From Willaertia magna (lineage: Eukaryota > Heterolobosea > Eutetramitea > Acrasida > Naegleriidae): DNA of 13,581 bases. The stretch is from assembly GCA_902984215.1 (NCBI GenBank), contig CADWAF010004794.1, forward strand, positions 1 to 13,581, in the 5' to 3' direction. Position numbers and translations under genes: made by a program. The notes beneath the pieces are model-generated. The model ran no database searches. It saw only the letters and a list, made by a program, of their open reading frames with translations, and was not told the origin of the DNA. This document shows positions 8,707 to 13,581 of this stretch, piece by piece; position 1 is the stretch's first letter, and each line of letters opens with the position of its first letter.

Positions 8707-8739
8707 AAAGCAAACTAATTTTTGTTAATTGTTTGCTTT
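8707..8739 (-). repeat. hairpin just after the DEAD-box stop codon
   Basis: A perfect 9-bp inverted repeat, AAAGCAAAC / GTTTGCTTT, with a 15-base loop. It starts 12 bases past the helicase stop, so it would form a stem-loop early in that gene's 3' UTR. Function unknown. Confidence 0.5.
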
Positions 8740-8751
8740 ATGACATCCATC

Positions 8752-10542
8752 TTATTCATAGTCTTCTCTGTGGTCATGGTAGAAGGAATGGTTGTTGGAT
8801 CTTCCAGAATTTCCAAAGAAAGAAGAACCACCTCCTCTTCCTCTGCCTCTACCACCACCAAATAATGAATTTGTAGACTTCTTTGCTCTAGTCTTTTGAT
8901 ATCTTTGGTGTCTTGCGTAATCAGCTGCTTCCTTAACAAAGTCTGGAACATCTTGTTTTGATTCTTCTAATAATTTAATTAATTCTTCTGCAATTTGAGC
9001 ATTCTTTTCAGTAAAGAAAGCAGTACTAACACCTGCCTTACCTGCTCTTCCAGTTCTACCAATTCTGTGAACGTAGTCATTAATATTTTCTGGTAAATCG
9101 TAGTTGATAACATGACCAACATTGCTAATATCTAATCCTCTACTTGCTACATCAGTTGCAACTAAAATTGGAATAGAACCAGTTCTGAAACTATCTAAAG
9201 CAATTTCTCTTTCTCTTTGAGATTTATCACCATGAATTGAAACTGCCTTGAATCCATTTCTCATTAAGTAAAATTCTAAATGAGTTGCGTCTCTCTTTGT
9301 TTGAACGAAAATTAAAGTTAAAGTTTCATAAGATGCAATTGTTTGTAATAATAAATCTTTCTTTTCATCTTCATTGCAGTATAAGAATTTTTGAGTAATA
9401 TTTTCATGAGTACTACCAATTCTACCAACAGTTAAGAACAAGTAATTATGTAAGAAATCTTTTGCCATCATTTGAATATCCTTAGGGAAAGTTGCAGAGA
9501 ATAACAAGGTATTTCTGATTCCAGGACCTGGCATACCAGTCTTTTCAACAATGTATCTGATTTGTGGTTCGAAACCCATATCTAACATTCTATCTGCTTC
9601 ATCAAGGACTAAATATTTAATTTGTGTTAATGAAACTGATCCTCTGTCAATTAAGTCAACTAATCTACCAGGTGTTGCAACCAAAATATCGCATCCTTGT
9701 GATAATTGTTTAATTTGATAATTTACTGAAGTACCTCCATAAAGAACAACAGTTCTTTTACCAGTACGATAAGTGAATTTTCTTGCTTCATCATAAATTT
9801 GAGTACTTAATTCACGAGTAGGTGCTAAAATTAAAGCAGTTGGTGATGTACATAAAGTATGTTCTAATTCAGGATGAGGACAAACTGTTTCTCTATCTTC
9901 TTCAGTTAATAAGTGGCTGATAATTGGGAACAAGAATGCACAAGTTTTACCACTTCCAGTTTGTGCACAAGACATTAAATCTCTATAATTCATAGCAATT
10001 GGGATTGCATACTTTTGTACAGGGGTTGGTTTAGAGAAAGAACATTTTTCAATATTCATCATTAACTTCTTTGGTAAGTTAGCTTCTGCAAAAGTTTCAA
10101 TACTGTTAGGAACCTCTTTTCCTGTAACCTTAACTGGAATATCCTCGTATGCATCAAAATTAATACCAGTATTAGGAGCAGTGAATAAAGCTTCAGTTTC
10201 TTTTTCTTCTCTATGGTAATCATTTTCTTTCTTAAATCCAGAATTAAATCCTGAATTAAATCCTGAAGATTTTTCGTAATTGTTGGTTCTAGTATTGTTT
10301 CTTCTTTCTGATGGAGCGTAGTCTCTATCGCGATTGTTATATTTATTTCCGCCGCTTGAGAAAGCATCGAATGAACGTTGGAAAGGCTTCTTATAAGAAG
10401 AAGATGAACCATTTTCATTCATTTGTCTATAATGTCTAACATTATCATTACTGCTTCCGTTAGAGTTAGAATGGGAACCATTTTCCATTTCATCTATAAT
10501 CTTTTGTCTCAAATGTGGTGGGACATATTTTTGTGAAGACAT
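8752..10542 (-). CDS. DED1: Ded1/DDX3-type DEAD-box RNA helicase
   Basis: A 596-residue single-exon protein near the usual length for Ded1/DDX3. The N-terminus has YVPPHLR (6-12), a hallmark of this subfamily, followed by a Ser/Asn/Gly-rich disordered region with three SGFN-type repeats at 93-103. The core holds all helicase motifs: Q motif (Phe151 region to Gln176), Walker A AQTGSGKT (193-200), PTREL (241-245), DEAD (314-317), SAT (349-351), ATDVASRGLD (462-471) and HRIGRTGR (492-499). The C-terminus carries FGGGRGRGRGGG, an RGG RNA-binding tail. Ded1/DDX3 unwinds mRNA leaders during translation initiation in the cytoplasm and shuttles to RNP granules. Base composition is visibly less AT-rich than in the Spo11 and ZSWIM genes, as expected for a highly expressed gene. 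The start is the first ATG, in an A-rich context. Confidence 0.97.
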   Translation of the reverse strand: MSSQKYVPPHLRQKIIDEMENGSHSNSNGSSNDNVRHYRQMNENGSSSSYKKPFQRSFDAFSSGGNKYNNRDRDYAPSERRNNTRTNNYEKSSGFNSGFNSGFKKENDYHREEKETEALFTAPNTGINFDAYEDIPVKVTGKEVPNSIETFAEANLPKKLMMNIEKCSFSKPTPVQKYAIPIAMNYRDLMSCAQTGSGKTCAFLFPIISHLLTEEDRETVCPHPELEHTLCTSPTALILAPTRELSTQIYDEARKFTYRTGKRTVVLYGGTSVNYQIKQLSQGCDILVATPGRLVDLIDRGSVSLTQIKYLVLDEADRMLDMGFEPQIRYIVEKTGMPGPGIRNTLLFSATFPKDIQMMAKDFLHNYLFLTVGRIGSTHENITQKFLYCNEDEKKDLLLQTIASYETLTLIFVQTKRDATHLEFYLMRNGFKAVSIHGDKSQREREIALDSFRTGSIPILVATDVASRGLDISNVGHVINYDLPENINDYVHRIGRTGRAGKAGVSTAFFTEKNAQIAEELIKLLEESKQDVPDFVKEAADYARHQRYQKTRAKKSTNSLFGGGRGRGRGGGSSFFGNSGRSNNHSFYHDHREDYE

Positions 10543-10619
10543 TTTATTCTTGTTGTCGTTTTCTTTTGAAAGTATTAAGTGGGAGCAAAATTGTTTATAA
10601 GCTGTGCTTGTTGAATGAA

Positions 10620-10709
10620 CTAATTCGATTGAATGAAGGATAACAAAATAGTAAAATTAGAAATTGAAATATTTTTGAGCAATTTTTTTTGTTCAATTTT
10701 TAAACTTAC
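10620..10709 (-). other. candidate 5'-UTR intron of the DEAD-box gene
   Basis: On the minus strand GGGTAAGT provides a donor of the same GTAAGT type as the patatin introns. A pyrimidine-containing stretch ends in GAATTAG, about 77 bases before the ATG. Inferred from splice motifs only. Confidence 0.28.
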
Positions 10710-10850
10710 CCTTTGCAATTATTGAAGTATTTTTTTTAACAAGGCTTGGTTTGAAGAAACTTCTCATCTATTAAAATTGATTCCGATAAAGTTTATAAGA
10801 AAGTAATTAATTAATGATAACAAAATTTGGATTAGAATGGTGAATCTAAT

Positions 10851-10914
10851 GTAAAGAAATTATCAAGTGAAACGATAACAATGCTAACCCTCGGGATAAA
10901 CTTTTTTTTTTCAG
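10851..10914 (+). other. candidate 5'-UTR intron of UNG
   Basis: GTAAAG donor, a TGCTAAC branch-point-like heptamer near 10882, and ten T's followed by CAG. The 64-nt span is close to the sizes of the two patatin introns. It would lie wholly in the UNG leader. Inferred from motifs only. Confidence 0.3.
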
Positions 10915-11087
10915 AAAAATTTAATTGCAAAAAGTTGTTGATAGGTTTTATAAGCGCGCCTTTTAATTGAATGTATATTTTTCTTAAGTCCCTCTATCAA
11001 AATCATTTAACACCACAACCCATTGAATAAATATTTATGAATAAATAAAATCTCAGTAGTGCAAGTGGTAATAATTTTTGAACATCT

Positions 11088-11147
11088 ATGGTTTTTTTGG
11101 TTGTTTGTTTGGTTGAACATTTGCTAACTATTTCCAAAAAACAATAG
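11088..11147 (+). promoter_or_regulatory. upstream ORF in the UNG leader
   Basis: A 19-codon frame from ATG 11088 to TAG 11145-11147 ends ten bases before the UNG start. A four-codon ATG-stop frame (11037) precedes it. If transcripts include this part, UNG translation would depend on reinitiation or leaky scanning. The transcription start is not known. Confidence 0.35.
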
Positions 11148-11156
11148 AAAATAAAA

Positions 11157-11972
11157 ATGTCAGATATTGATATGGACTTGTTGTTGAATGACTTTTGGAA
11201 GAAAACTGAATTGCCAACCATAATCAAAGAAAAGAAGGATGCTAGTTATTTCCTTGGTAAAGATAGAGATAGTAAAATAATTCCTAAACTCGAGAATACT
11301 TTTAGAGCACTAAATGAAATGACTGATGTTAAAGAATGTAAAGTTGTAATATTTGGACAAGATCCCTACCCAAGAGAAGAAAGTGCAGTTGGAATAGCTT
11401 TCTTTGATGGTGAAATTACCAAGTACACAGATTCATTTTCACCTTCTTTCAGAAATATAATTAAGAATGTTTTATATTCATTCGATGAATTGGAAAAAAG
11501 TGATAAAGTTGATACTTTAAGAAAAACTTTAAAGAAATTGAATATGATAGATCCACCTGAATGGTTTAATGAAACTATGAAACAAAATGTGTTATGGTTA
11601 AATACTGCTCTAACTTATGAGAGCAAAGAGGGATTAGACAAACACACTACATTCTGGAAACCAATTATTGAGGAAATCTTAAACATTTTATTAAAAAACT
11701 CATCACAAGGAATTGTTTTTGTGTTATGGGGTGGTCACGCAAAGAAATTAAAGACTGTTATTAATAAGATTGCTAAGAAGTTGTCAAAATCTGTTGCATT
11801 TGTTGAGGCTAATCACCCTGCTGTTGAATCGTTTCATGATGTCAAGACTTTTAGTAAAATTAATGAAGAACTTAAGAAATTAGGGCATGATGAAATAGAT
11901 TGGATTATTAAGAAGAACAAGAGAGACAACGAAGAAACAACAGAGAAAAAGACAACAAAGAAAAAGAAATAA
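11157..11972 (+). CDS. UNG: uracil-DNA glycosylase, family-1-like with variant motifs
   Basis: 271 residues starting in a good A-rich context. VVIFGQDPYP (63-72) matches the UDG water-activating motif with catalytic Asp69 and Tyr71. Phe82 or Phe83 is the likely uracil-stacking residue. SPSFRNIIKNVL (95-106) matches the PPSLRNI region, LNTAL has Asn149 for uracil recognition, and VLWGGHAKK is at 189-197. NHPAVESF places His220 where HPSPLS supplies the catalytic His, and the end LGHDEIDW is typical. The enzyme excises uracil from DNA to start base-excision repair. Two signatures depart from the classical family: GQDPYP for GQDPYH, and HPAVES for HPSPLS, so this is a divergent subgroup. A Lys-rich tail (252-271) could act as a nuclear signal or in DNA binding. 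No mitochondrial presequence is obvious. The stop lies within overlapping AATAAA signals. Confidence 0.88.
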   Translation: MSDIDMDLLLNDFWKKTELPTIIKEKKDASYFLGKDRDSKIIPKLENTFRALNEMTDVKECKVVIFGQDPYPREESAVGIAFFDGEITKYTDSFSPSFRNIIKNVLYSFDELEKSDKVDTLRKTLKKLNMIDPPEWFNETMKQNVLWLNTALTYESKEGLDKHTTFWKPIIEEILNILLKNSSQGIVFVLWGGHAKKLKTVINKIAKKLSKSVAFVEANHPAVESFHDVKTFSKINEELKKLGHDEIDWIIKKNKRDNEETTEKKTTKKKK

Positions 11973-11977
11973 ATAAA
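11968..11977 (+). terminator. tandem AATAAA signals overlapping the UNG stop
   Basis: AATAAATAAA contains two overlapping polyadenylation hexamers (11968-11973 and 11972-11977), and the TAA stop codon is part of the first. Cleavage would then fall at about 11985-12005, at the border of the tRNA-derived repeat. Confidence 0.4.
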
Positions 11978-12001
11978 AGACTTCTAATATTTAAAGACCA
12001 T
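11977..12001. repeat. outer 25-bp inverted repeat, left copy
   Basis: A perfect reverse complement of 13557-13581. It starts right after the UNG stop and ends on the first base of the tRNA 3' fragment. The two copies bracket the whole tRNA palindrome region. Confidence 0.9.
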
Positions 12002-12064
12002 GCTCCAGGCAGGACTCGAACCTGCAGCCTCCAGCTATCATAATCTCATAAGACTAGCACTCTA
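12001..12064 (-). pseudogene. tRNA-Ile 3' fragment (64 of 82 nt)
   Basis: On the minus strand this matches the intact copies from position 19 of the pre-tRNA (TAGAGTGCTAG...) to the discriminator base, with one change (C to T) inside the intron. The first 18 nt, covering the 5' acceptor strand and half of the D arm, are missing, so the acceptor stem cannot form. The internal B box GGTTCGAGTCC is intact. The break point is at 12064/12065. Confidence 0.88.
12050..12064. repeat. 15-bp direct repeat, left copy (possible target-site duplication)
   Basis: The minus strand reads TAGAGTGCTAGTCTT, identical and in the same orientation at 13506-13520. It is the edge of the tRNA 3' fragment here and the edge of the tRNA 5' fragment there. 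The sequence between the two copies would be the inserted segment. Confidence 0.7.
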
Positions 12065-12369
12065 TTTTCGTTCAACCTATTACACTCTCCAAAATCGTCA
12101 AGATAAGAAAAAAAAAATATATTTTTATTTTTCTTTATGATTTTGTTTTATACAATTTTTCGTTCAAGCTCTTTCACTCTACTATTATTTTGATTTTCTT
12201 CTAGTACTAGTCTGATTTCCTCTTTACATCTAGTAATACTCTTTTCTTTTTTTAAAAATTCTACAGCACCCGGGACTTGTGTTCAAGGTTTTACACTCTG
12301 TCATTTTGTAATTAAATCTTGAGAATTAAAATAATCATTTATACATTCAGTTTTTTCAAAATAATCGAA
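12065..12369. other. AT-rich non-coding stretch with partial inverted-repeat similarity
   Basis: No protein-coding frame. It contains three copies of a short motif ending in TTACACTCT or TTCACTCT (about 12065-12090, 12156-12182 and 12279-12303). It also holds a segment (12222-12297) that resembles the reverse complement of 13322-13383, and from 12332 the start of the high-identity palindrome arm. Confidence 0.6.
12222..12297. repeat. diverged outer part of the palindrome, left side
   Basis: Similar to the reverse complement of 13322-13383. The shared cores are CTAGTAATACT and a 22-base stretch from GGGACTTGTG to TTTTACACT; a 14-base length difference and several substitutions separate them. 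It has decayed far more than the inner arm. Confidence 0.75.
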
Positions 12370-12631
12370 GCTCCAGTAACTCAATGGTAGAGTGCTAGTC
12401 TTATGAGATTACGATAGCTGGAGGCTGCAGGTTCGAGTCCTGCCTGGAGCAGAAAATTTTAACGATCAATCATTTTCCTTTTCTCTTTGTCATCGCACCA
12501 TTTAATTTGTCACCTATCATTTTGGTTCAGGGTTTTACACTCTGTCAATATAGTTTAAAATTATTTGATTTTTATATTTTATATATTTTTAACAAAGTCA
12601 AGTCAAATTTATTTAATTTTCAGATCAAAAT
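12332..12631. repeat. palindrome left arm (300 bp)
   Basis: Pairs with 12989-13288 as a reverse complement without gaps. I compared the arms base by base: two mismatches (12359 and 12363) fall in the outer 38 bases, and 12370-12631 is identical. The arm carries the plus-strand tRNA, its downstream flank, and the last codons of the spacer exon. Confidence 0.95.
12370..12451 (+). tRNA. tRNA-Ile(UAU) with 10-nt intron
   Basis: Acceptor GCTCCAG/CTGGAGC with discriminator A. D arm ACTC-AATGGTA-GAGT with A14, G18G19 and A21. Anticodon stem CTAGT/GCTGG (two G-U pairs), loop C-T-TAT-G-A, variable loop AGGCT, T arm GCAGG-TTCGAGT-CCTGC. The intron AGATTACGAT (12406-12415) sits at the canonical site after position 37. 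The acceptor stem agrees with eukaryotic tRNA-Ile(UAU), which commonly has an intron. The A box has one mismatch and the B box is perfect. Four T's at 12457-12460 could end Pol III transcription. Position 37 would be G, whereas A is expected next to U36. An intron-free fold gives a six-base anticodon loop and is less likely. Confidence 0.8.
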
Positions 12632-12895
12632 CTGTTCCTACTATTGCAACTTCTGTACTTCCATTTAATAAACACATTTTGAGTCTTTCTGATTTATTAA
12701 TTAAATTATATAAATTATTAAAATTTTGAGCAAAATCCATATCTTGAATTAATAAATAATCGCTATCATCTTTTAAAATAGAAAGATCTAAAACTATGTC
12801 TTTTTTAATAAATTGTACTTCTTTTTGAAATCCTGACCATTCACAATGTGGAATACATGAACAACCTTTCCATGATACAATAATAGATTTTGAAC
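12609..12895 (-). pseudogene. candidate terminal exon of an unrecognised gene, inside the palindrome spacer
   Basis: On the minus strand a good acceptor (TTCATTTTTAG, ending at 12896) precedes about 95 codons. They begin SKSIIVSWKGCSCIPHCEW and end TDFDLKIK at TAA (12609-12611). Residue composition is protein-like and unlike the translated AT-rich flank. A longer open frame continues upstream to an ATG at 13055, but its first part reads through the palindrome arm and looks like chance translation. No upstream exon is visible between here and the minus-strand tRNA. The last six codons and stop are duplicated on the plus strand at 12991-13011. I do not recognise the family. It may be a gene remnant. 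Confidence 0.5.
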
Positions 12896-12945
12896 CTAAA
12901 AATGAACAGACTATTACACTCTTTGTAAATTGATTTTTAATTATA

Positions 12946-12981
12946 AATTTGTAACAAACTAAATATGATTTGTTACAAATT
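12946..12981. repeat. 13-bp hairpin next to the right arm
   Basis: AATTTGTAACAAA and its reverse complement are separated by ten bases. The hairpin ends eight bases before the inner boundary of the right palindrome arm (12989), so it could mark the rearrangement site. Confidence 0.7.
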
Positions 12982-12988
12982 AATAAAT

Positions 12989-13288
12989 ATTTTGATCTGA
13001 AAATTAAATAAATTTGACTTGACTTTGTTAAAAATATATAAAATATAAAAATCAAATAATTTTAAACTATATTGACAGAGTGTAAAACCCTGAACCAAAA
13101 TGATAGGTGACAAATTAAATGGTGCGATGACAAAGAGAAAAGGAAAATGATTGATCGTTAAAATTTTCTGCTCCAGGCAGGACTCGAACCTGCAGCCTCC
13201 AGCTATCGTAATCTCATAAGACTAGCACTCTACCATTGAGTTACTGGAGCTTCGATCATTCTGAAAAAACTGAATGTATAAATGATTA
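12989..13288. repeat. palindrome right arm (300 bp)
   Basis: Reverse complement of 12332-12631 with two mismatches and no gaps. The inner 262 bases (12989-13250) are identical to the left arm. The 357-bp spacer (12632-12988) between the arms is unique. Confidence 0.95.
13169..13250 (-). tRNA. tRNA-Ile(UAU) with 10-nt intron, second copy
   Basis: Identical over all 82 bases to the copy at 12370-12451, in the opposite orientation, with the same 3' flank and T4 run. The two genes converge, their 3' ends facing each other across about 720 bp. The 5' flank TCGAA directly before the acceptor is also shared with the 5' fragment at 13506-13531. Intron at 13205-13214. Confidence 0.8.
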
Positions 13289-13505
13289 ATGTAATTCGAT
13301 ATTTTGTAGTTTGTATGGTGAAGTGTAAAACCTTGAACACAAGTCCCAGTGCTGTCGAAAGAAAAGTATTACTAGAAGTAAAGACTTGGTTGAAATGATT
13401 AGTGATGAAGATGAAATTTTATTGATGATTTTATGATCTTTGAGTTCATTATGAATTAATTATGTTAATAGCTTGTTCATTTTTTAGAAAATAGAAATGA
13501 AATAG
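13251..13505. other. AT-rich non-coding stretch right of the palindrome
   Basis: No convincing coding frame. It starts with the outer end of the right arm (to 13288), followed by the diverged repeat 13322-13383. The remainder, 13384-13505, has no match that I can see elsewhere in the window. Confidence 0.6.
13322..13383. repeat. diverged outer part of the palindrome, right side
   Basis: Inverted relative of 12222-12297. It contains AGTGTAAAACCTTGAACAC, the complement of the recurring TTTTACACT motif. Confidence 0.75.
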
Positions 13506-13520
13506 AAGACTAGCACTCTA
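13506..13520. repeat. 15-bp direct repeat, right copy
   Basis: Identical to 12050-12064. The next bases outward differ on both sides (G13505 versus T12049; G13521 versus T12065), so the shared block is exactly 15 bp. Confidence 0.7.
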
Positions 13521-13531
13521 GTTACTGGAGC
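13506..13531 (-). pseudogene. tRNA-Ile 5' fragment (26 nt, internal 7-nt deletion)
   Basis: On the minus strand it reads GCTCCAGTAAC then TAGAGTGCTAGTCTT. This corresponds to positions 1-33 of the intact pre-tRNA with TCAATGG deleted from the D arm. It stops after the first bases of the anticodon loop. The flank just before it resembles the flank of the intact copies, so it descends from a full gene. Confidence 0.85.
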
Positions 13532-13556
13532 TTCGAGTCATATTCAATGAAGTGGG

Positions 13557-13581
13557 ATGGTCTTTAAATATTAGAAGTCTT
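13557..13581. repeat. outer 25-bp inverted repeat, right copy
   Basis: A perfect reverse complement of 11977-12001. It runs to the last base of the window, so the repeat may continue beyond it. Confidence 0.9.

Larger units (their letters stand above)
8301..8751. other. convergent 3' intergenic region
   Basis: 451 bases separate the stop codons of Rpp29 (+) and the DEAD-box gene (-). Short frames occur on both strands but none shows a recognisable protein or intron-extended frame. The plus strand has an AATAAA at 8326-8331. A minus-strand AATAAA (TTTATT at 8496-8501) lies about 250 nt past the helicase stop. I found no tRNA-like or boxed RNA structure apart from the hairpin at 8707-8739. Confidence 0.5.
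10543..11156. promoter_or_regulatory. divergent promoter region between DED1 and UNG
   Basis: 614 bases between the two start codons. No protein-coding frame is convincing. The region holds a candidate intron on each strand (10620-10709 minus, 10851-10914 plus), a ten-base T run, and short upstream ORFs before the UNG start. No clear TATA box or other core promoter element could be assigned. Confidence 0.45.

Noticed and set aside
8194..8951. Several 70-80 residue frames on both strands around the convergent 3' region
   Set aside because: They overlap the ends of Rpp29 and the helicase in other frames, have no motifs, and read like translated AT-rich sequence.
10062..10418. A 118-residue minus-strand frame inside the DEAD-box gene
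   Set aside because: It is an alternate frame of the low-complexity N-terminal region of the helicase, with no recognisable motif.
11003..11227. Minus-strand frame across the UNG leader and start
   Set aside because: It is antisense to the UNG N-terminus and has no family resemblance.
12370..12451. A long-variable-arm (Leu/Ser type) tRNA without intron
   Set aside because: It needs a six-base anticodon loop and extra bases between stems. The intron model gives standard lengths throughout and fits the tRNA-Ile(UAU) acceptor stem.
12609..13055. A 148-residue intact gene on the minus strand
   Set aside because: Its N-terminal part translates the palindrome arm and AT-rich sequence upstream of a splice acceptor. 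Only the part after 12895 looks like protein.
1..13581. CRISPR array, bacterial operons or a prophage-type element
   Set aside because: No spaced direct-repeat array and no Shine-Dalgarno-led gene strings are present; introns and eukaryote-only families place the window in a eukaryotic nuclear genome.
1..13581. A ciliate-type variant genetic code
   Set aside because: All long frames end cleanly at TAA with no in-frame stops needed to keep domains intact.

Overview
The window looks like nuclear DNA of an AT-rich, free-living protist. It has monocistronic genes on both strands, two short GT-AG introns that restore a reading frame, A-rich sequence before start codons, AATAAA signals after stops, Asn/Lys-rich low-complexity protein segments, an intron-containing tRNA, and eukaryote-only protein families (Rpp29, Ded1/DDX3, ZSWIM-like). 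All long frames read with the standard genetic code. A heterolobosean amoeba (Naegleria-like) or another amoeboid protist is my best guess, but the sequence alone does not settle this. The window may be a whole small contig: it begins inside a gene and ends inside an inverted repeat.

Layout. 1-951 (+): a 5'-truncated Spo11-type DNA-cleaving subunit, with its catalytic tyrosine just upstream of the first ATG. 941-2316 (+): a three-exon patatin-like phospholipase whose only usable start overlaps the end of the Spo11 frame by 11 bases. 2367-6479 (-): a 1370-residue SWIM zinc-finger protein resembling the ZSWIM4/5/6/8 group. 6480-6767: a divergent promoter region with an upstream ORF. 6768-8300 (+): the RNase P/MRP subunit Rpp29 (POP4) with a very long lysine-rich N-terminal extension. 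8301-8751: a convergent 3' region. 8752-10542 (-): a Ded1/DDX3-type DEAD-box helicase. 10543-11156: a second divergent promoter region with two candidate 5'-UTR introns and an upstream ORF. 11157-11972 (+): a family-1-like uracil-DNA glycosylase with altered signature motifs.

The last 1.6 kb (11973-13581) is unlike the rest. It is a nested, imperfect palindrome built around a tRNA gene that I read as tRNA-Ile(UAU) with a 10-nt intron. Two intact, identical tRNA copies face each other in roughly 300-bp arms; the inner 262 bp are identical, and the spacer is 357 bp. The spacer carries what looks like the last exon of an unrecognised protein gene. Outside the arms lie a 5' tRNA fragment and a 3' tRNA fragment, both on the minus strand and both carrying the same 15-bp segment. 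This is what one would expect if a third tRNA copy had been split by an insertion with target-site duplication. A 25-bp inverted repeat brackets everything, starting at the glycosylase stop codon and ending at the last base of the window.

The protein genes do not form an obvious pathway. Two act on DNA (Spo11, UDG), two on RNA (Rpp29, DDX3), one on lipids and one probably in regulated protein turnover. They are independent transcription units packed closely together.
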